From the NCBI GenBank assembly GCA_017618625.1, contig JAFZTV010000031.1, positions 1 to 61,541 on the forward strand: a stretch of DNA of 61,541 nucleotides. The letters run 5' to 3'. The DNA is from Bacteroidales bacterium. Its GTDB lineage: Bacteria; Bacteroidota; Bacteroidia; Bacteroidales; P3. Numbering within the stretch: the stretch's first letter is position 1; each line of letters begins with the position of its first letter. The position numbers and the translations under genes are program-made. Of this stretch, positions 15,864 through 23,870 are shown piece after piece. Below the pieces are notes generated by a model. The model was not told the DNA's origin, ran no database searches, and was given only the letters and a program-made list of their open reading frames with translations.

Positions 15864-17159
15864 ATGGAAACGATTAAGATGAAGTTGATCTACCCGAAAT
15901 GGCAGAAATTGCGCGGGCAGACGACGTTTAACCTGCCTCCCCACGGGCCTGTGGCGTATGCTGCCACACTGCCGGAGTATGTGGATATTTCGTTTACGGA
16001 CGAAAACGTGGAGGCGATTGATTTTGACGAAGAGTGCGACGTGGTGTCGCTGTCGGTGATGTTGAGCACGCAGGTGAAGCGTGCGTGGGAGATTGCCGAC
16101 GAATACCACAAGCGCGGCAAGAAGGTGCTGGCGGGCGGTATCTCGGCGATGCTGCACGCAGAGGAGTTTGTGAACCATGTGGACAGCCTCTTCCTGGGCG
16201 AGTCGGAGGGTCGGTCGGAGTTGCAGCTGCAGGACTGGAAGAACGGCTGCCTGAAGAAGGTGTACAACTTCATGGGTAACCAGCCTCCGATTGAGTCGGT
16301 GGGTCCGTGCCGCAGGGACTTGTACAAGCGCGACCTGTATAACCATAAGGGTGTGCAGATGGTGGATCTGTTCCACGCTTCGCGCGGATGCCGTTTCAGC
16401 TGCTACCCCTGCGCGGTGTCTTACCTGGGCGGCAGAAAGTTCCGTCCGCGTCCGATTGACAAGGTGGTGGAAGATATGGCGGGCATAGACAACAACCGTT
16501 TGTTTATAGTCGATAACTCGCTGGCACAGGACAAAGAGTGGGAGAAGGAGCTGTTCAGAGCCATCGCTCCGCTGAAGAAGAAATGGATAAGCCACACCAT
16601 AGAGGACGACCTGGAGGTGCTGGACCTGGCGGCAAAGGCGGGTGCGTGGTATGTGTATCAGGCGGTGTATGACACGTCGGACTATATCAAGGAGCGTGTG
16701 AAACGCTACCACGACTACGGCATAGGCGTGGAGGGCACCATACTGCTGGGATTGGATAACCAGTCGGTCGATGACTGCAAACGGCTGGTGGATTTCCTAG
16801 GCGAGATAGATCTCGACCTGGCAGAGTTCACAGTGATGACGCCGTTCCCGCACACGAAGGGATATGACGACCTGCTGAGACAAGGACGTATATTCGACTT
16901 CGACTGGAACCACTACAACGCCGGTCAGGTGGTGTTCCAGCCTGCCAAGATGACTCCCGATGAGTTGCAGGATGTCTATGAATATGCGTGGAAGAGCTTC
17001 TACGCTTCGGAGACGCAAGAGTCGAAGATGTTCCGCCTGTTCTGCAACGTGGCGCTGCGCGAGATGGAAGAGGGCACCTACGTGCCTCGCAACCGCGCGC
17101 TGGCGAACAAGTCGTTCGGCAAGGATGTCGATAGGACGGCACCGCATCAGAATGTGTAG
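15864..17159 (+). CDS. B12-binding-domain radical SAM protein
   Basis: A 431-aa protein with an N-terminal cobalamin-binding-like Rossmann region (residues ~1-130; CDVVSLSVMLSTQVKRAWEIAD, VLAGGISAMLHAEEF). It lacks an obvious DxHxxG base. A radical SAM core follows with the cluster motif C-x3-C-x2-C (CRFSCYPC) near residues 175-182. The role is probably a methylation or rearrangement on a lipid- or polyene-type substrate; this is inference from its operon with LolA, GT2, exporter, ligase and acyltransferase genes. The ATG at 15864 is used; MKLIYPKW at 15879 is an equally plausible start. First gene of the long plus-strand operon. Confidence 0.85.
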   Translation: METIKMKLIYPKWQKLRGQTTFNLPPHGPVAYAATLPEYVDISFTDENVEAIDFDEECDVVSLSVMLSTQVKRAWEIADEYHKRGKKVLAGGISAMLHAEEFVNHVDSLFLGESEGRSELQLQDWKNGCLKKVYNFMGNQPPIESVGPCRRDLYKRDLYNHKGVQMVDLFHASRGCRFSCYPCAVSYLGGRKFRPRPIDKVVEDMAGIDNNRLFIVDNSLAQDKEWEKELFRAIAPLKKKWISHTIEDDLEVLDLAAKAGAWYVYQAVYDTSDYIKERVKRYHDYGIGVEGTILLGLDNQSVDDCKRLVDFLGEIDLDLAEFTVMTPFPHTKGYDDLLRQGRIFDFDWNHYNAGQVVFQPAKMTPDELQDVYEYAWKSFYASETQESKMFRLFCNVALREMEEGTYVPRNRALANKSFGKDVDRTAPHQNV

Positions 17160-17194
17160 TTTTTAGTTTCAAGTTAGAGTTCCGATAAATAGCT

Positions 17195-17569
17195 ATGAAA
17201 GTATCAGAAAGATATTACGACGAGATATTCGAGTTCAAGGGGCAGTGGGACATGCCTTCGACGTGCGGGTTGAAGATACGCACGGTGGACGGGAAGAAAT
17301 ATGTTATAGTGACCGAGCTGTACCAGGACAACCCGGGTACGTCGGTGACCTACGCAGGACGCTCGCTGGCGGATCAGATATGCGAAGCCAAGGGCTTCAA
17401 GCTCGACGAGATAGTGTATCTGGAATGCAACCCTAACACTAACTCGAAGCTGTCGTTCTACGACGAGGAGTATTTCGAAGTGGACTTCAACGCCGACAAG
17501 CAGCACATGTACCGCCGCCTGTCGGCTGAGGAGGTGAAAGCAATATTGGGCGACGAGGCTGAGGTATGA
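17195..17569 (+). CDS. Conserved hypothetical protein, operon member
   Basis: A 124-aa soluble, acidic protein starting MKVSERYYDEIFEFKGQWDM with no signal peptide or TM. Alternating strand pattern (LKIRTVDGKKYVIVTELYQDNPGTSVTY, IVYLECNPNTNSKLSFYDEEYFEVDF) suggests a small beta-rich or alpha/beta domain. I do not recognise a family. Its stop overlaps the start of the transporter gene (ATGA), so it is translationally coupled and likely functions in the same pathway. Confidence 0.75.
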   Translation: MKVSERYYDEIFEFKGQWDMPSTCGLKIRTVDGKKYVIVTELYQDNPGTSVTYAGRSLADQICEAKGFKLDEIVYLECNPNTNSKLSFYDEEYFEVDFNADKQHMYRRLSAEEVKAILGDEAEV

Positions 17570-17931
17570 CTGCGGAGGTGATAAAGATGGGAGCCCTGGT
17601 GTGCCTGCAGAGCGGACTGCTCGCGGGCGGTCAGGTGCTGTTGAAAATCGCCATGAAGGCGTTGCCTAAGTTCAGCTGGTCGTGGGCTTATTTCAAGGCT
17701 GTGGTCACCGACTGGTGGCTGGCGGCGATGGGTGTGTGCTTCGGTCTTGCGACGGTGCTGTGGCTCTACATACTGAGGCACTATCCGTTCAGCCAGGCTT
17801 ACCCGCTGACGGCTATGGGATACATCTTCGGGATGGTGGCGGCAATACTGGTGTTCGGCGAGGATGTGCCTGCGGTGCGCTGGATTGGCGTGGTGCTGAT
17901 TGTGGCGGGTTGTTTCTTTATCATGAAATAG
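17566..17931 (+). CDS. Small DMT/EamA-type transporter (ArnE/SMR-like)
   Basis: A 121-aa protein with four hydrophobic segments (about residues 7-25, 40-65, 73-92 and 99-119). It resembles half-size DMT proteins such as ArnE/EmrE: GGQVLLKIAMK near 21-31, and LRHYPFSQAYPLTAMGYIFGMVAAILVFGE near 69-98. ArnE-like proteins flip undecaprenyl-linked sugars, and SMR proteins export cations. Next to a GT2 and LolA, a lipid-carrier or intermediate flippase is the better guess. It overlaps the upstream gene by 4 bp. Confidence 0.78.
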   Translation: MTAEVIKMGALVCLQSGLLAGGQVLLKIAMKALPKFSWSWAYFKAVVTDWWLAAMGVCFGLATVLWLYILRHYPFSQAYPLTAMGYIFGMVAAILVFGEDVPAVRWIGVVLIVAGCFFIMK

Positions 17932-17960
17932 TTTCAACTTTTAAGTTTATAGTTTCAAGT

Positions 17961-18560
17961 ATGAGAAGAAATGGTTTTGGTTTGTTGATGTTGTTGGTGA
18001 CGGTTTGGGGCAGTGTGTGTGCGCAGGCGCCGCGTGAGCTTACGGGCAAGGAGCGCACGGCTGCGGTGGCGGAGCTGGAGACAAAGACCAAGGCGATAAA
18101 GTCGTTCACGGGACAGTTTAGGCAGACTCGCGAGACCACGATGCTGAAAGAGAGCGTGGAGTCGAGCGGACGCATAAGCTTCAAACGCGGCGGGGCGATA
18201 AAATGGGAATATTTGAAGCCACAGGCCAAGGTGATTGAAATCAAGGGCGAGACGCTGGCGGTCGATGGTGTGAGCAGCGGCAGGGGAAACCGCATGGCAA
18301 AGGGCATAGCTGGTATGATGAGCGACATGCTGCAGGGAGGCAAGGTGGCGGACGAGAAGGTGTTTGACTTCAAGTTGTATGACGAGGGGAAGAGCTACAA
18401 GCTGGCGGCCAAGCCGAAACGCCGCGACATGCAGAGGATGATGTCGGCGGTGGACATCACATTCGCCAAAGGCGACGGCTCGGTGAGGAAGATGATACTG
18501 ACCGAGAAGGACGGCAACCGCACGACGATAGAGTTTGACGATTTGAAAATAGAAAAATAG
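17961..18560 (+). CDS. LolA-like outer-membrane lipoprotein/lipid carrier
   Basis: A 199-aa protein with a Sec signal peptide (MRRNGFGLLMLLVTVWGSVCAQ, cleavage near residue 22). A LolA-fold body follows: KSFTGQFRQTRETTMLKESVESSGRISFKRGGAIKWEYLKP, then the C-terminal ILTEKDGNRTTIEFDDLKIEK. LolA carries lipoproteins from inner to outer membrane. LolA paralogs in aryl-polyene clusters are thought to carry the polyene lipid. Between a transporter and a GT2/exporter pair, a pathway-specific carrier is likely. A TAGTTTCAAG-type motif in the spacer also occurs before the 124-aa gene. Confidence 0.85.
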   Translation: MRRNGFGLLMLLVTVWGSVCAQAPRELTGKERTAAVAELETKTKAIKSFTGQFRQTRETTMLKESVESSGRISFKRGGAIKWEYLKPQAKVIEIKGETLAVDGVSSGRGNRMAKGIAGMMSDMLQGGKVADEKVFDFKLYDEGKSYKLAAKPKRRDMQRMMSAVDITFAKGDGSVRKMILTEKDGNRTTIEFDDLKIEK

Positions 18561-18606
18561 AGATTGGTGATTAGTGAATAGGCAATAGTAACATCGAGGA
18601 CTTAGA

Positions 18607-19350
18607 ATGAGGTTTTGTTCAATCATAGCTACTTACAACAACCAGGGGACCTTGGCGGGGGTGATAGAGCGCACGCTGGAGGCTATAGAGGGGCATGTGA
18701 TAGTGGTGAACGACGGATGCACCGACAGCACGGCCGAGATACTGGCGGGATATGCCGACAACGAGCGTGTGAGGGTGGTGTCGTATGAGAAGAACAGGGG
18801 CAAGGGATATGCGCTGTGCGAGGGTTTCGAGGAGGCGCGCAAGATGGGTTATGAATATGCGGTGACGCTCGACAGCGACGGGCAGCACTACCCTGAGGAT
18901 ATATGCAAACTGACCGCAGAGGCGGAAAAACTGATGGCTGCGGACAGCAGGAAATTCATAGTGGTGGGCAGCCGCAACCTCTCGGCCGACGGAATGCCGA
19001 AAGGCAACCGCTTTGCCAACCGTTTCGGAAATTTCTGGTTCCACGTGCAGACGATGCAACCGCTCAGCGACACGCAGACGGGTTTCCGTCTCTATACCCT
19101 CTCATGCCTGCCCAACCGCAGGTGTATAACCAACCGCTACGAAGCGGAATTGGAGATGCTGGTGTTCTCGGCATGGCGCGGAGTAAGGCTGTGCGAGGCT
19201 CCTGTGAGGGTATATTATGCACCGAAAGGGGAGAGGGTGAGCCATTTCAGACCGTTTGCCGACTTTATGAGGATTTTTGCGCTCAACACATTCCTTTTCT
19301 TCGCCGCACTGTTTTACGGCTACCCCTCAATGTTGATTAGAAAGAAATGA
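18607..19350 (+). CDS. Family 2 glycosyltransferase
   Basis: A 247-aa GT-A fold protein starting MRFCSIIATYNNQGTLAGVIERTL. Motifs are VVNDGCTDST (35-44) and the DxD-like TLDSDGQHYPED near 89-100. GSRN and a DTQTGFRLY acceptor-site motif follow near 150. The C-terminal hydrophobic segment LNTFLFFAALFYGYPSML may anchor it to the membrane. The family includes dolichol-phosphate mannosyltransferase-like enzymes acting on lipid acceptors. The stop overlaps the start of the exporter fusion (ATGA), so the two are coupled. Confidence 0.9.
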   Translation: MRFCSIIATYNNQGTLAGVIERTLEAIEGHVIVVNDGCTDSTAEILAGYADNERVRVVSYEKNRGKGYALCEGFEEARKMGYEYAVTLDSDGQHYPEDICKLTAEAEKLMAADSRKFIVVGSRNLSADGMPKGNRFANRFGNFWFHVQTMQPLSDTQTGFRLYTLSCLPNRRCITNRYEAELEMLVFSAWRGVRLCEAPVRVYYAPKGERVSHFRPFADFMRIFALNTFLFFAALFYGYPSMLIRKK

Positions 19351-22300
19351 CGAAAGCAATACTTGCCATATACGACTATTTTGAACGTCACCGCTGGGTG
19401 GCGGCATTGGTGTTGGCGGTCGCTGTGGTGGCGTGCGTGCTGCTCAGCTTGAGGCTGAAATATGGCGAGAACATAGCCGACTTCCTGCCGCAGAGCGAGG
19501 AGAACGGACGCTATACTAAGGTCTATAACCAGCTCGGCGACCAAGGCAACGTGACGGTTTTGTTTAAGCCGTCAGGTGCGTGCCAGCACGGGGAGATAAA
19601 TAGCAGTCAGCTGTCAGCGGTCAACGGTCAGCAGTCGGTGGTGGAAGCCATGGAACTGTTTGACGAGGTTTGGCAGTCGGAGGTGTGCCCGCAAGGGTCG
19701 ATAAATGGCGATCAGGATGAGGTGGTTTTAGAATGCCGTATGGATGAGAGCCGGGTGCTGGACGCAATGGACGCCATTGGCGAGAACATCGCGACACAGC
19801 TCACCAGGGAGGACTATGACAGGATAGACTCGCTGCTGGAGCAACCTGGATATATTGACACCTGCCTGAGGAACATAAAACAGATGCTGGCGTTCCCGAT
19901 GTCGGCGATGGCGCTACAGGCTATAGCATCTGATCCGCTGAACCTTTTCTCGCCGGCATTGCAACGTCTTACGGCACTTGGCTTCGGCGAGAAATACAGC
20001 GTAGAGGATGGCTTCGTGATGGATACCGCGGGTAACGGCTATGCGTTCATACATGTTCCATACGCTTCGTCGGACACACGGGCATACGGAAGGTTGGCAA
20101 AACAGATAGAGTGGGTGGCCGACTCGGTGGAGAGAGAGGTGGAGGGCGTGGAGATAAGCGCCGTGGGAGCAGGGCTCATAGCCGCCACCAACGCCAGCCA
20201 GATAAAGAAGGACAGCTTCATAGGACTTGCCATCGCCGCGGTGCTCATCATGGCGATACTGATTTTCACTATGGGGCGCAAGCGGAATATCGTGTGGCTG
20301 GCGGCGAGTGTGGCCATAGGATGGCTTTTCGCGTTAGGCGTTATAGCGCTGTTGAAGCCGAGCCTCTCGGTGATAGTGATAGGCATCGGGTCGGTGCTGA
20401 TAGGCATAGCGGTGAACTATCCGCTGCACTACCTCGACCACATACGCGACCACACGGACAAGAGGGAGTCGCTGAAAGAGATGGTGGAGCCGTTGGTGAC
20501 GGGCAACATAACTACGGTGAGTGCATTTGCCTGCCTGATGTTTGTGAAGGCGGAAGCTATGCGCGACTTGGGACTTTTCGGCGCCTTGATGCTGGTTGGA
20601 ACCATCGTCGTGGTGATGATATGGTTGCCGCATGTGGCGGTAAGCGGTGCGAGCCCGCACAGGACGATAAAGCAGTCTGGTGCGTGTTTGCACGGGGAGA
20701 TAAATAGTGGTCATCGGTCGGTTTGGAGAGTTGTTCTGTTTGTGGCGGTGGTGCTGCTGACGGTGGTGTTCGGCTGGCTGAGCACGCGGACGCAGTTCGA
20801 CGCCGACCTGCACAACATAAACTACATGACGGTGCAGCAGCGCGAGGATTTGAAACTGCTGAGCGGCGAAGGGGAGAAACGCACGGACAAGGGCGTGATA
20901 TACGTGGTTTCGGAAGGCGAAAGCATGGACTCGGCGCTGGCGGCCAACGAGAGGCTTATGGAGCCTCTCAAAGGCTTCAGGGTAAGCGGTGTGGAAGGTC
21001 TGCTGCCTTCGACCGAGAGACAGGAGGAGTCGTGGGAACGCTGGAACGGTTTCTGCGAGAAAAACAGCGGACTGGCCGAGACCGTGAGACGCAAGGCAGC
21101 GGCGATGGGATTTTCCGACGGTGCGTTTGAACCGTTCTATGAGCGGATGGAGCTTCCATACGAGGTGTGTGACATCGACAAGAAGGCACCCGAGATAGTG
21201 GAGCTATGCGCAGGGCATATCATAAAGAGTGACAATGGTGTGTCGATAGTGAGTTTTGTGGAGGTGGATAGCAGCGAGGTGCAGGCCACCAAGGCCATGA
21301 TACGCGAGGCTGCGGGCGAGGGGAACTTCGCCTTCGACGTGTCGGACGTGGGGTCGAACCTGGTGAACGACTTGCAGGACGACTTTAACTACATACTCTA
21401 CGTCTGCGGGTTTGTGGTGTTCTTCTTCCTGTGGCTGTCACTGGGACGCATAGAGCTGGCCATACTTTCGTTCATACCGCTGACGGTGGGTTGGCTCTGG
21501 ATTCTGGGCATGATGGACATAGCGGGGGTGAAGTTCAACATAGTGAATATAATACTCGCTACGTTCATTTTCGGACAGGGCGACGACTACACGATATTCA
21601 TCACCGAGGGTTTGATGTATGAATATGCCTACGGCAAAAAACGGCTGAAGAGCTATAGGCGCAGCGTGATAATCTCGGCGGCGCTGATGTTTGCGGGCAT
21701 AGGAGTGCTGGTGTTTGCCAAGCACCCGGCCATGCGCTCGCTGGGCGAGGTGGCGGTGATAGGCATGTTCACGGTGATATTGATGGCGTGCTACCTGCCG
21801 CCGCTGATATTCCGTTGGCTGACGATGCGGAAAGGGGTGCGCAGGGAGGTGCCTGTAACGCTTGCGAGACTGGTATATACGGTATATGCTTTGGGTGTGA
21901 TGGGGGTAGTGTCGATGTTGATAGTCTCGCCACTGACGTGGCTCTACAGGCTTTTCGCCGGCAAAGGCGAGCGGGCGCAGCTTTGCTATCATCGATTCCT
22001 GCAGTTTATGATGAAGGTGGGCTTGAAAATGCTGCCGAAGGTTAAAACCACGGTGGAGAACCCGCACGGCGAGTGTTTCGACAAGCCGGCTGTGATAGTT
22101 GCCAACCACCGCTCGCATCTTGACTTGGAGGCGGTGCTGATGCTGCACCCGAAGATAGTGGTGCTGACGAACGACTGGGTTTGGAAGGACCCGCTGTACG
22201 GGGTGGTGATAAGATATGCGCAGTTCTATCCTGTGAGCAAGGGCTACGAGCAGCTGGTGCCGAAGCTGCGGAACCTGATAGAGAGAGGCTATTCGGTGAT

Positions 22301-22862
22301 GGTGTTCCCAGAGGGTACGCGCTCGGTTGACGGCAGGATAGGGCGTATGCACAAGGGAGCGTTCCTGCTGGCCAAGGAACTCGGGGTAGATATACTGCCG
22401 CTGTATATACACGGTGCGGGCGATGTGATGCCGAAGAACGACATACTGTTGAGAGAGGGCAAAATAACGATGGAGATAGGGCAAAGGATAGAGTACGAAA
22501 GCTTCCGCGACACGGATGCGCAGACGATAGCGTCGAATATGAGGGTGCACTACGAGGAACAGATGGCGCGGATGGCGGAACGGATAGAGGACGAGCGGTA
22601 TTTTATTCCATACGTGCGATACCAATACCTATACAAAGGTCGCGACATCTACCGTCGCTGCCGCAAGGCTATGAAGGATATCGAAGGGCAGTCAGCGGGT
22701 CAGGGCGAAGTGGCGTTGCTGCGGGCGTTGGCACATAGGAACGAAGAATATCATGTAGCGTTTGACAACGAGGACGACTACCTGGTGGCCTGCAACGTGA
22801 ACAGGCTGCCCGAGAATCTGCACTACGAATTGAGAAGCGAAAGTGGAACAAATCAAGAGTGA
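19347..22862 (+). CDS. MMPL exporter / lysophospholipid acyltransferase / methyltransferase-like fusion protein
   Basis: A 1171-aa fusion. Residues ~1-860 are an RND/MMPL exporter with two six-helix halves (TM1 near 17-37; GMMDIAGVKFNIVNIILATFIFGQGDDYTIFITEG near 722-756 is the conserved proton-relay helix region). Residues ~890-1090 are a PlsC-type acyltransferase with NHRSHLD (HX4D) near 915-921 and FPEGTRS near 990. The last ~80 residues (GQGEVALLRALAH...VAFDNEDDYLVAC) resemble the start of a class I SAM methyltransferase. This matches a 'trifunctional MMPL/LPLAT/methyltransferase' family but the methyltransferase part is short. Likely roles are export and acylation of an outer-membrane lipid. 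A 33-36-bp repeat is inserted in frame four times. Confidence 0.87.
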   Translation: MTKAILAIYDYFERHRWVAALVLAVAVVACVLLSLRLKYGENIADFLPQSEENGRYTKVYNQLGDQGNVTVLFKPSGACQHGEINSSQLSAVNGQQSVVEAMELFDEVWQSEVCPQGSINGDQDEVVLECRMDESRVLDAMDAIGENIATQLTREDYDRIDSLLEQPGYIDTCLRNIKQMLAFPMSAMALQAIASDPLNLFSPALQRLTALGFGEKYSVEDGFVMDTAGNGYAFIHVPYASSDTRAYGRLAKQIEWVADSVEREVEGVEISAVGAGLIAATNASQIKKDSFIGLAIAAVLIMAILIFTMGRKRNIVWLAASVAIGWLFALGVIALLKPSLSVIVIGIGSVLIGIAVNYPLHYLDHIRDHTDKRESLKEMVEPLVTGNITTVSAFACLMFVKAEAMRDLGLFGALMLVGTIVVVMIWLPHVAVSGASPHRTIKQSGACLHGEINSGHRSVWRVVLFVAVVLLTVVFGWLSTRTQFDADLHNINYMTVQQREDLKLLSGEGEKRTDKGVIYVVSEGESMDSALAANERLMEPLKGFRVSGVEGLLPSTERQEESWERWNGFCEKNSGLAETVRRKAAAMGFSDGAFEPFYERMELPYEVCDIDKKAPEIVELCAGHIIKSDNGVSIVSFVEVDSSEVQATKAMIREAAGEGNFAFDVSDVGSNLVNDLQDDFNYILYVCGFVVFFFLWLSLGRIELAILSFIPLTVGWLWILGMMDIAGVKFNIVNIILATFIFGQGDDYTIFITEGLMYEYAYGKKRLKSYRRSVIISAALMFAGIGVLVFAKHPAMRSLGEVAVIGMFTVILMACYLPPLIFRWLTMRKGVRREVPVTLARLVYTVYALGVMGVVSMLIVSPLTWLYRLFAGKGERAQLCYHRFLQFMMKVGLKMLPKVKTTVENPHGECFDKPAVIVANHRSHLDLEAVLMLHPKIVVLTNDWVWKDPLYGVVIRYAQFYPVSKGYEQLVPKLRNLIERGYSVMVFPEGTRSVDGRIGRMHKGAFLLAKELGVDILPLYIHGAGDVMPKNDILLREGKITMEIGQRIEYESFRDTDAQTIASNMRVHYEEQMARMAERIEDERYFIPYVRYQYLYKGRDIYRRCRKAMKDIEGQSAGQGEVALLRALAHRNEEYHVAFDNEDDYLVACNVNRLPENLHYELRSESGTNQE
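19575..19715. repeat. In-frame ~36-bp element, copies A and B, plus five 7-bp repeats
   Basis: Copy A (19575-19610, core GGGGAGATAAATAG) and copy B (19680-19715, core GGGTCGATAAATGG) match at 26 of 36 positions. Directly after A, five 7-bp units (CAGTCAG, CTGTCAG, CGGTCAA, CGGTCAG, CAGTCGG) run to 19638. They encode Ser/Gln/Asn-rich sequence in the loop after the first TM of the exporter. Confidence 0.7.
20646..20714. repeat. In-frame ~33-36-bp element, tandem copies D and C
   Basis: Copy D (20646-20676) and copy C (20679-20714) lie head to tail, 33 bp apart. C matches copy A at 30 of 36 positions. D matches A at 27 positions with a 2-bp gap. They encode the near-repeats SGASPHRTIKQ and SGACLHGEINS, in the linker joining the two halves of the exporter. 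Confidence 0.7.
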
Positions 22863-22871
22863 TTTTATAAA

Positions 22872-23816
22872 ATGAACATATCAAAGTCATATCAAAGTCA
22901 TATCAAAGTCATATCAAAGTCATATCAAAGTCACTGCAAAGCCGCTGCAAAGCCGCTGCAAAGTCGCTGGAAGGTCTGTCTTTGTATTTGGCTGTTGGTT
23001 TTCGTTGCTGCGGGACCGAGTGTGACGGCGCAGAAGATAGTGCACCTGTATCCCGACTCGAAGAACAAATCGGAGAGGAAGGTGACGCTGGAGTGCTATC
23101 CAGTCGAGAACCCGATAGCCACAGTGGTGGTGTGCCCAGGAGGCAGCTACTGCTGGCTTGACTACGAAGGCGAGGGACAGGAGGTGGCGCAGTGGCTTCA
23201 GAGCCAGGGTTTCAGCGCTTTCGTACTGCGCTATAGAGTGGCAGGATGGTGGGCTTGGGCGTTCCACTACCGCACCATTTGTCGCGGACGTCAGCAGCCG
23301 GACATGTTTAACGACGCACATGCCGCGCTGCGGTGGCTGAACGACCATGCAAAGGAATATAACATAGATACCAAGCGTATAGGTATGATGGGATTTTCGG
23401 CAGGAGGCCATCTGGTGATGACGATGGGATGTTTTGAGAGGGAGTTTAAGCCGCTGTTTGTGGCACCGATATACCCAGTGGTGACTATGACTGAGGATTG
23501 TGTGCACCGCCGTTCACGTCGCGGGCTGCTCGGCGACAAGGGCTGGCGCGACGAGAGACTGAGAGATTCGCTGTCGCTTGAAAGGCATGTGCCGAAGGAT
23601 TGCCCGCCCGTGTTTGTGGTCAACTGTGTGGATGACCCTGTGGTGGACTACCACAACAGCATGTTGCTCGACTCGGCGCTTACGGCGCAGGGCGTAAAAC
23701 ACAAATATATACAGTACAAGACTGGCGGCCACGGTTTCGGAGTGAATGAGAAGAAAGGGTCGGAGGAGTGCCGTCCGTGGAAATGGGAGTTTTTGAAATG
23801 GTATAAGCAGTTATGA
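22872..23816 (+). CDS. Secreted alpha/beta hydrolase (esterase/acetylxylan esterase-like)
   Basis: A 314-aa alpha/beta hydrolase starting at 22872. VVVCPGGSYCWLDYEGEG supplies the oxyanion-hole region (HGG-like CPGGSY) near residues 78-94. The nucleophile elbow GFSAGGH is near 176-182, VDDPVVDYHNS carries the acid, and GGHGFGV the catalytic His. A signal peptide is present (KVCLCIWLLVFVAAGPSVTAQ). Its N-region is encoded by an 11-bp tandem array, so residues 3-35 are repeat-derived and the true start is uncertain. Likely periplasmic esterase, possibly for the exported lipid or a glycan. Confidence 0.82.
   Translation: MNISKSYQSHIKVISKSYQSHCKAAAKPLQSRWKVCLCIWLLVFVAAGPSVTAQKIVHLYPDSKNKSERKVTLECYPVENPIATVVVCPGGSYCWLDYEGEGQEVAQWLQSQGFSAFVLRYRVAGWWAWAFHYRTICRGRQQPDMFNDAHAALRWLNDHAKEYNIDTKRIGMMGFSAGGHLVMTMGCFEREFKPLFVAPIYPVVTMTEDCVHRRSRRGLLGDKGWRDERLRDSLSLERHVPKDCPPVFVVNCVDDPVVDYHNSMLLDSALTAQGVKHKYIQYKTGGHGFGVNEKKGSEECRPWKWEFLKWYKQL
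22878..22976. repeat. 11-bp tandem array, nine units, at the 5' end of the hydrolase gene
   Basis: Five identical units ATATCAAAGTC (22878-22932) are followed by ACTGCAAAGCC, GCTGCAAAGCC, GCTGCAAAGTC and GCTGGAAGGTC. All are exactly 11 bp. Because 33 bp is in frame, the array encodes an 11-residue periodic peptide at the protein N-terminus. Confidence 0.93.
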
Positions 23817-23870
23817 TTGCGAGAGTGGATGGCGACGTGAGAATAAAAGGTGTAATACAATAGTTTAGAT

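Noticed and set aside
21438..22625. 395-codon minus-strand open frame
   Set aside because: Antisense shadow of the exporter-acyltransferase gene; His/Arg/Gln-rich nonsense with no domain.
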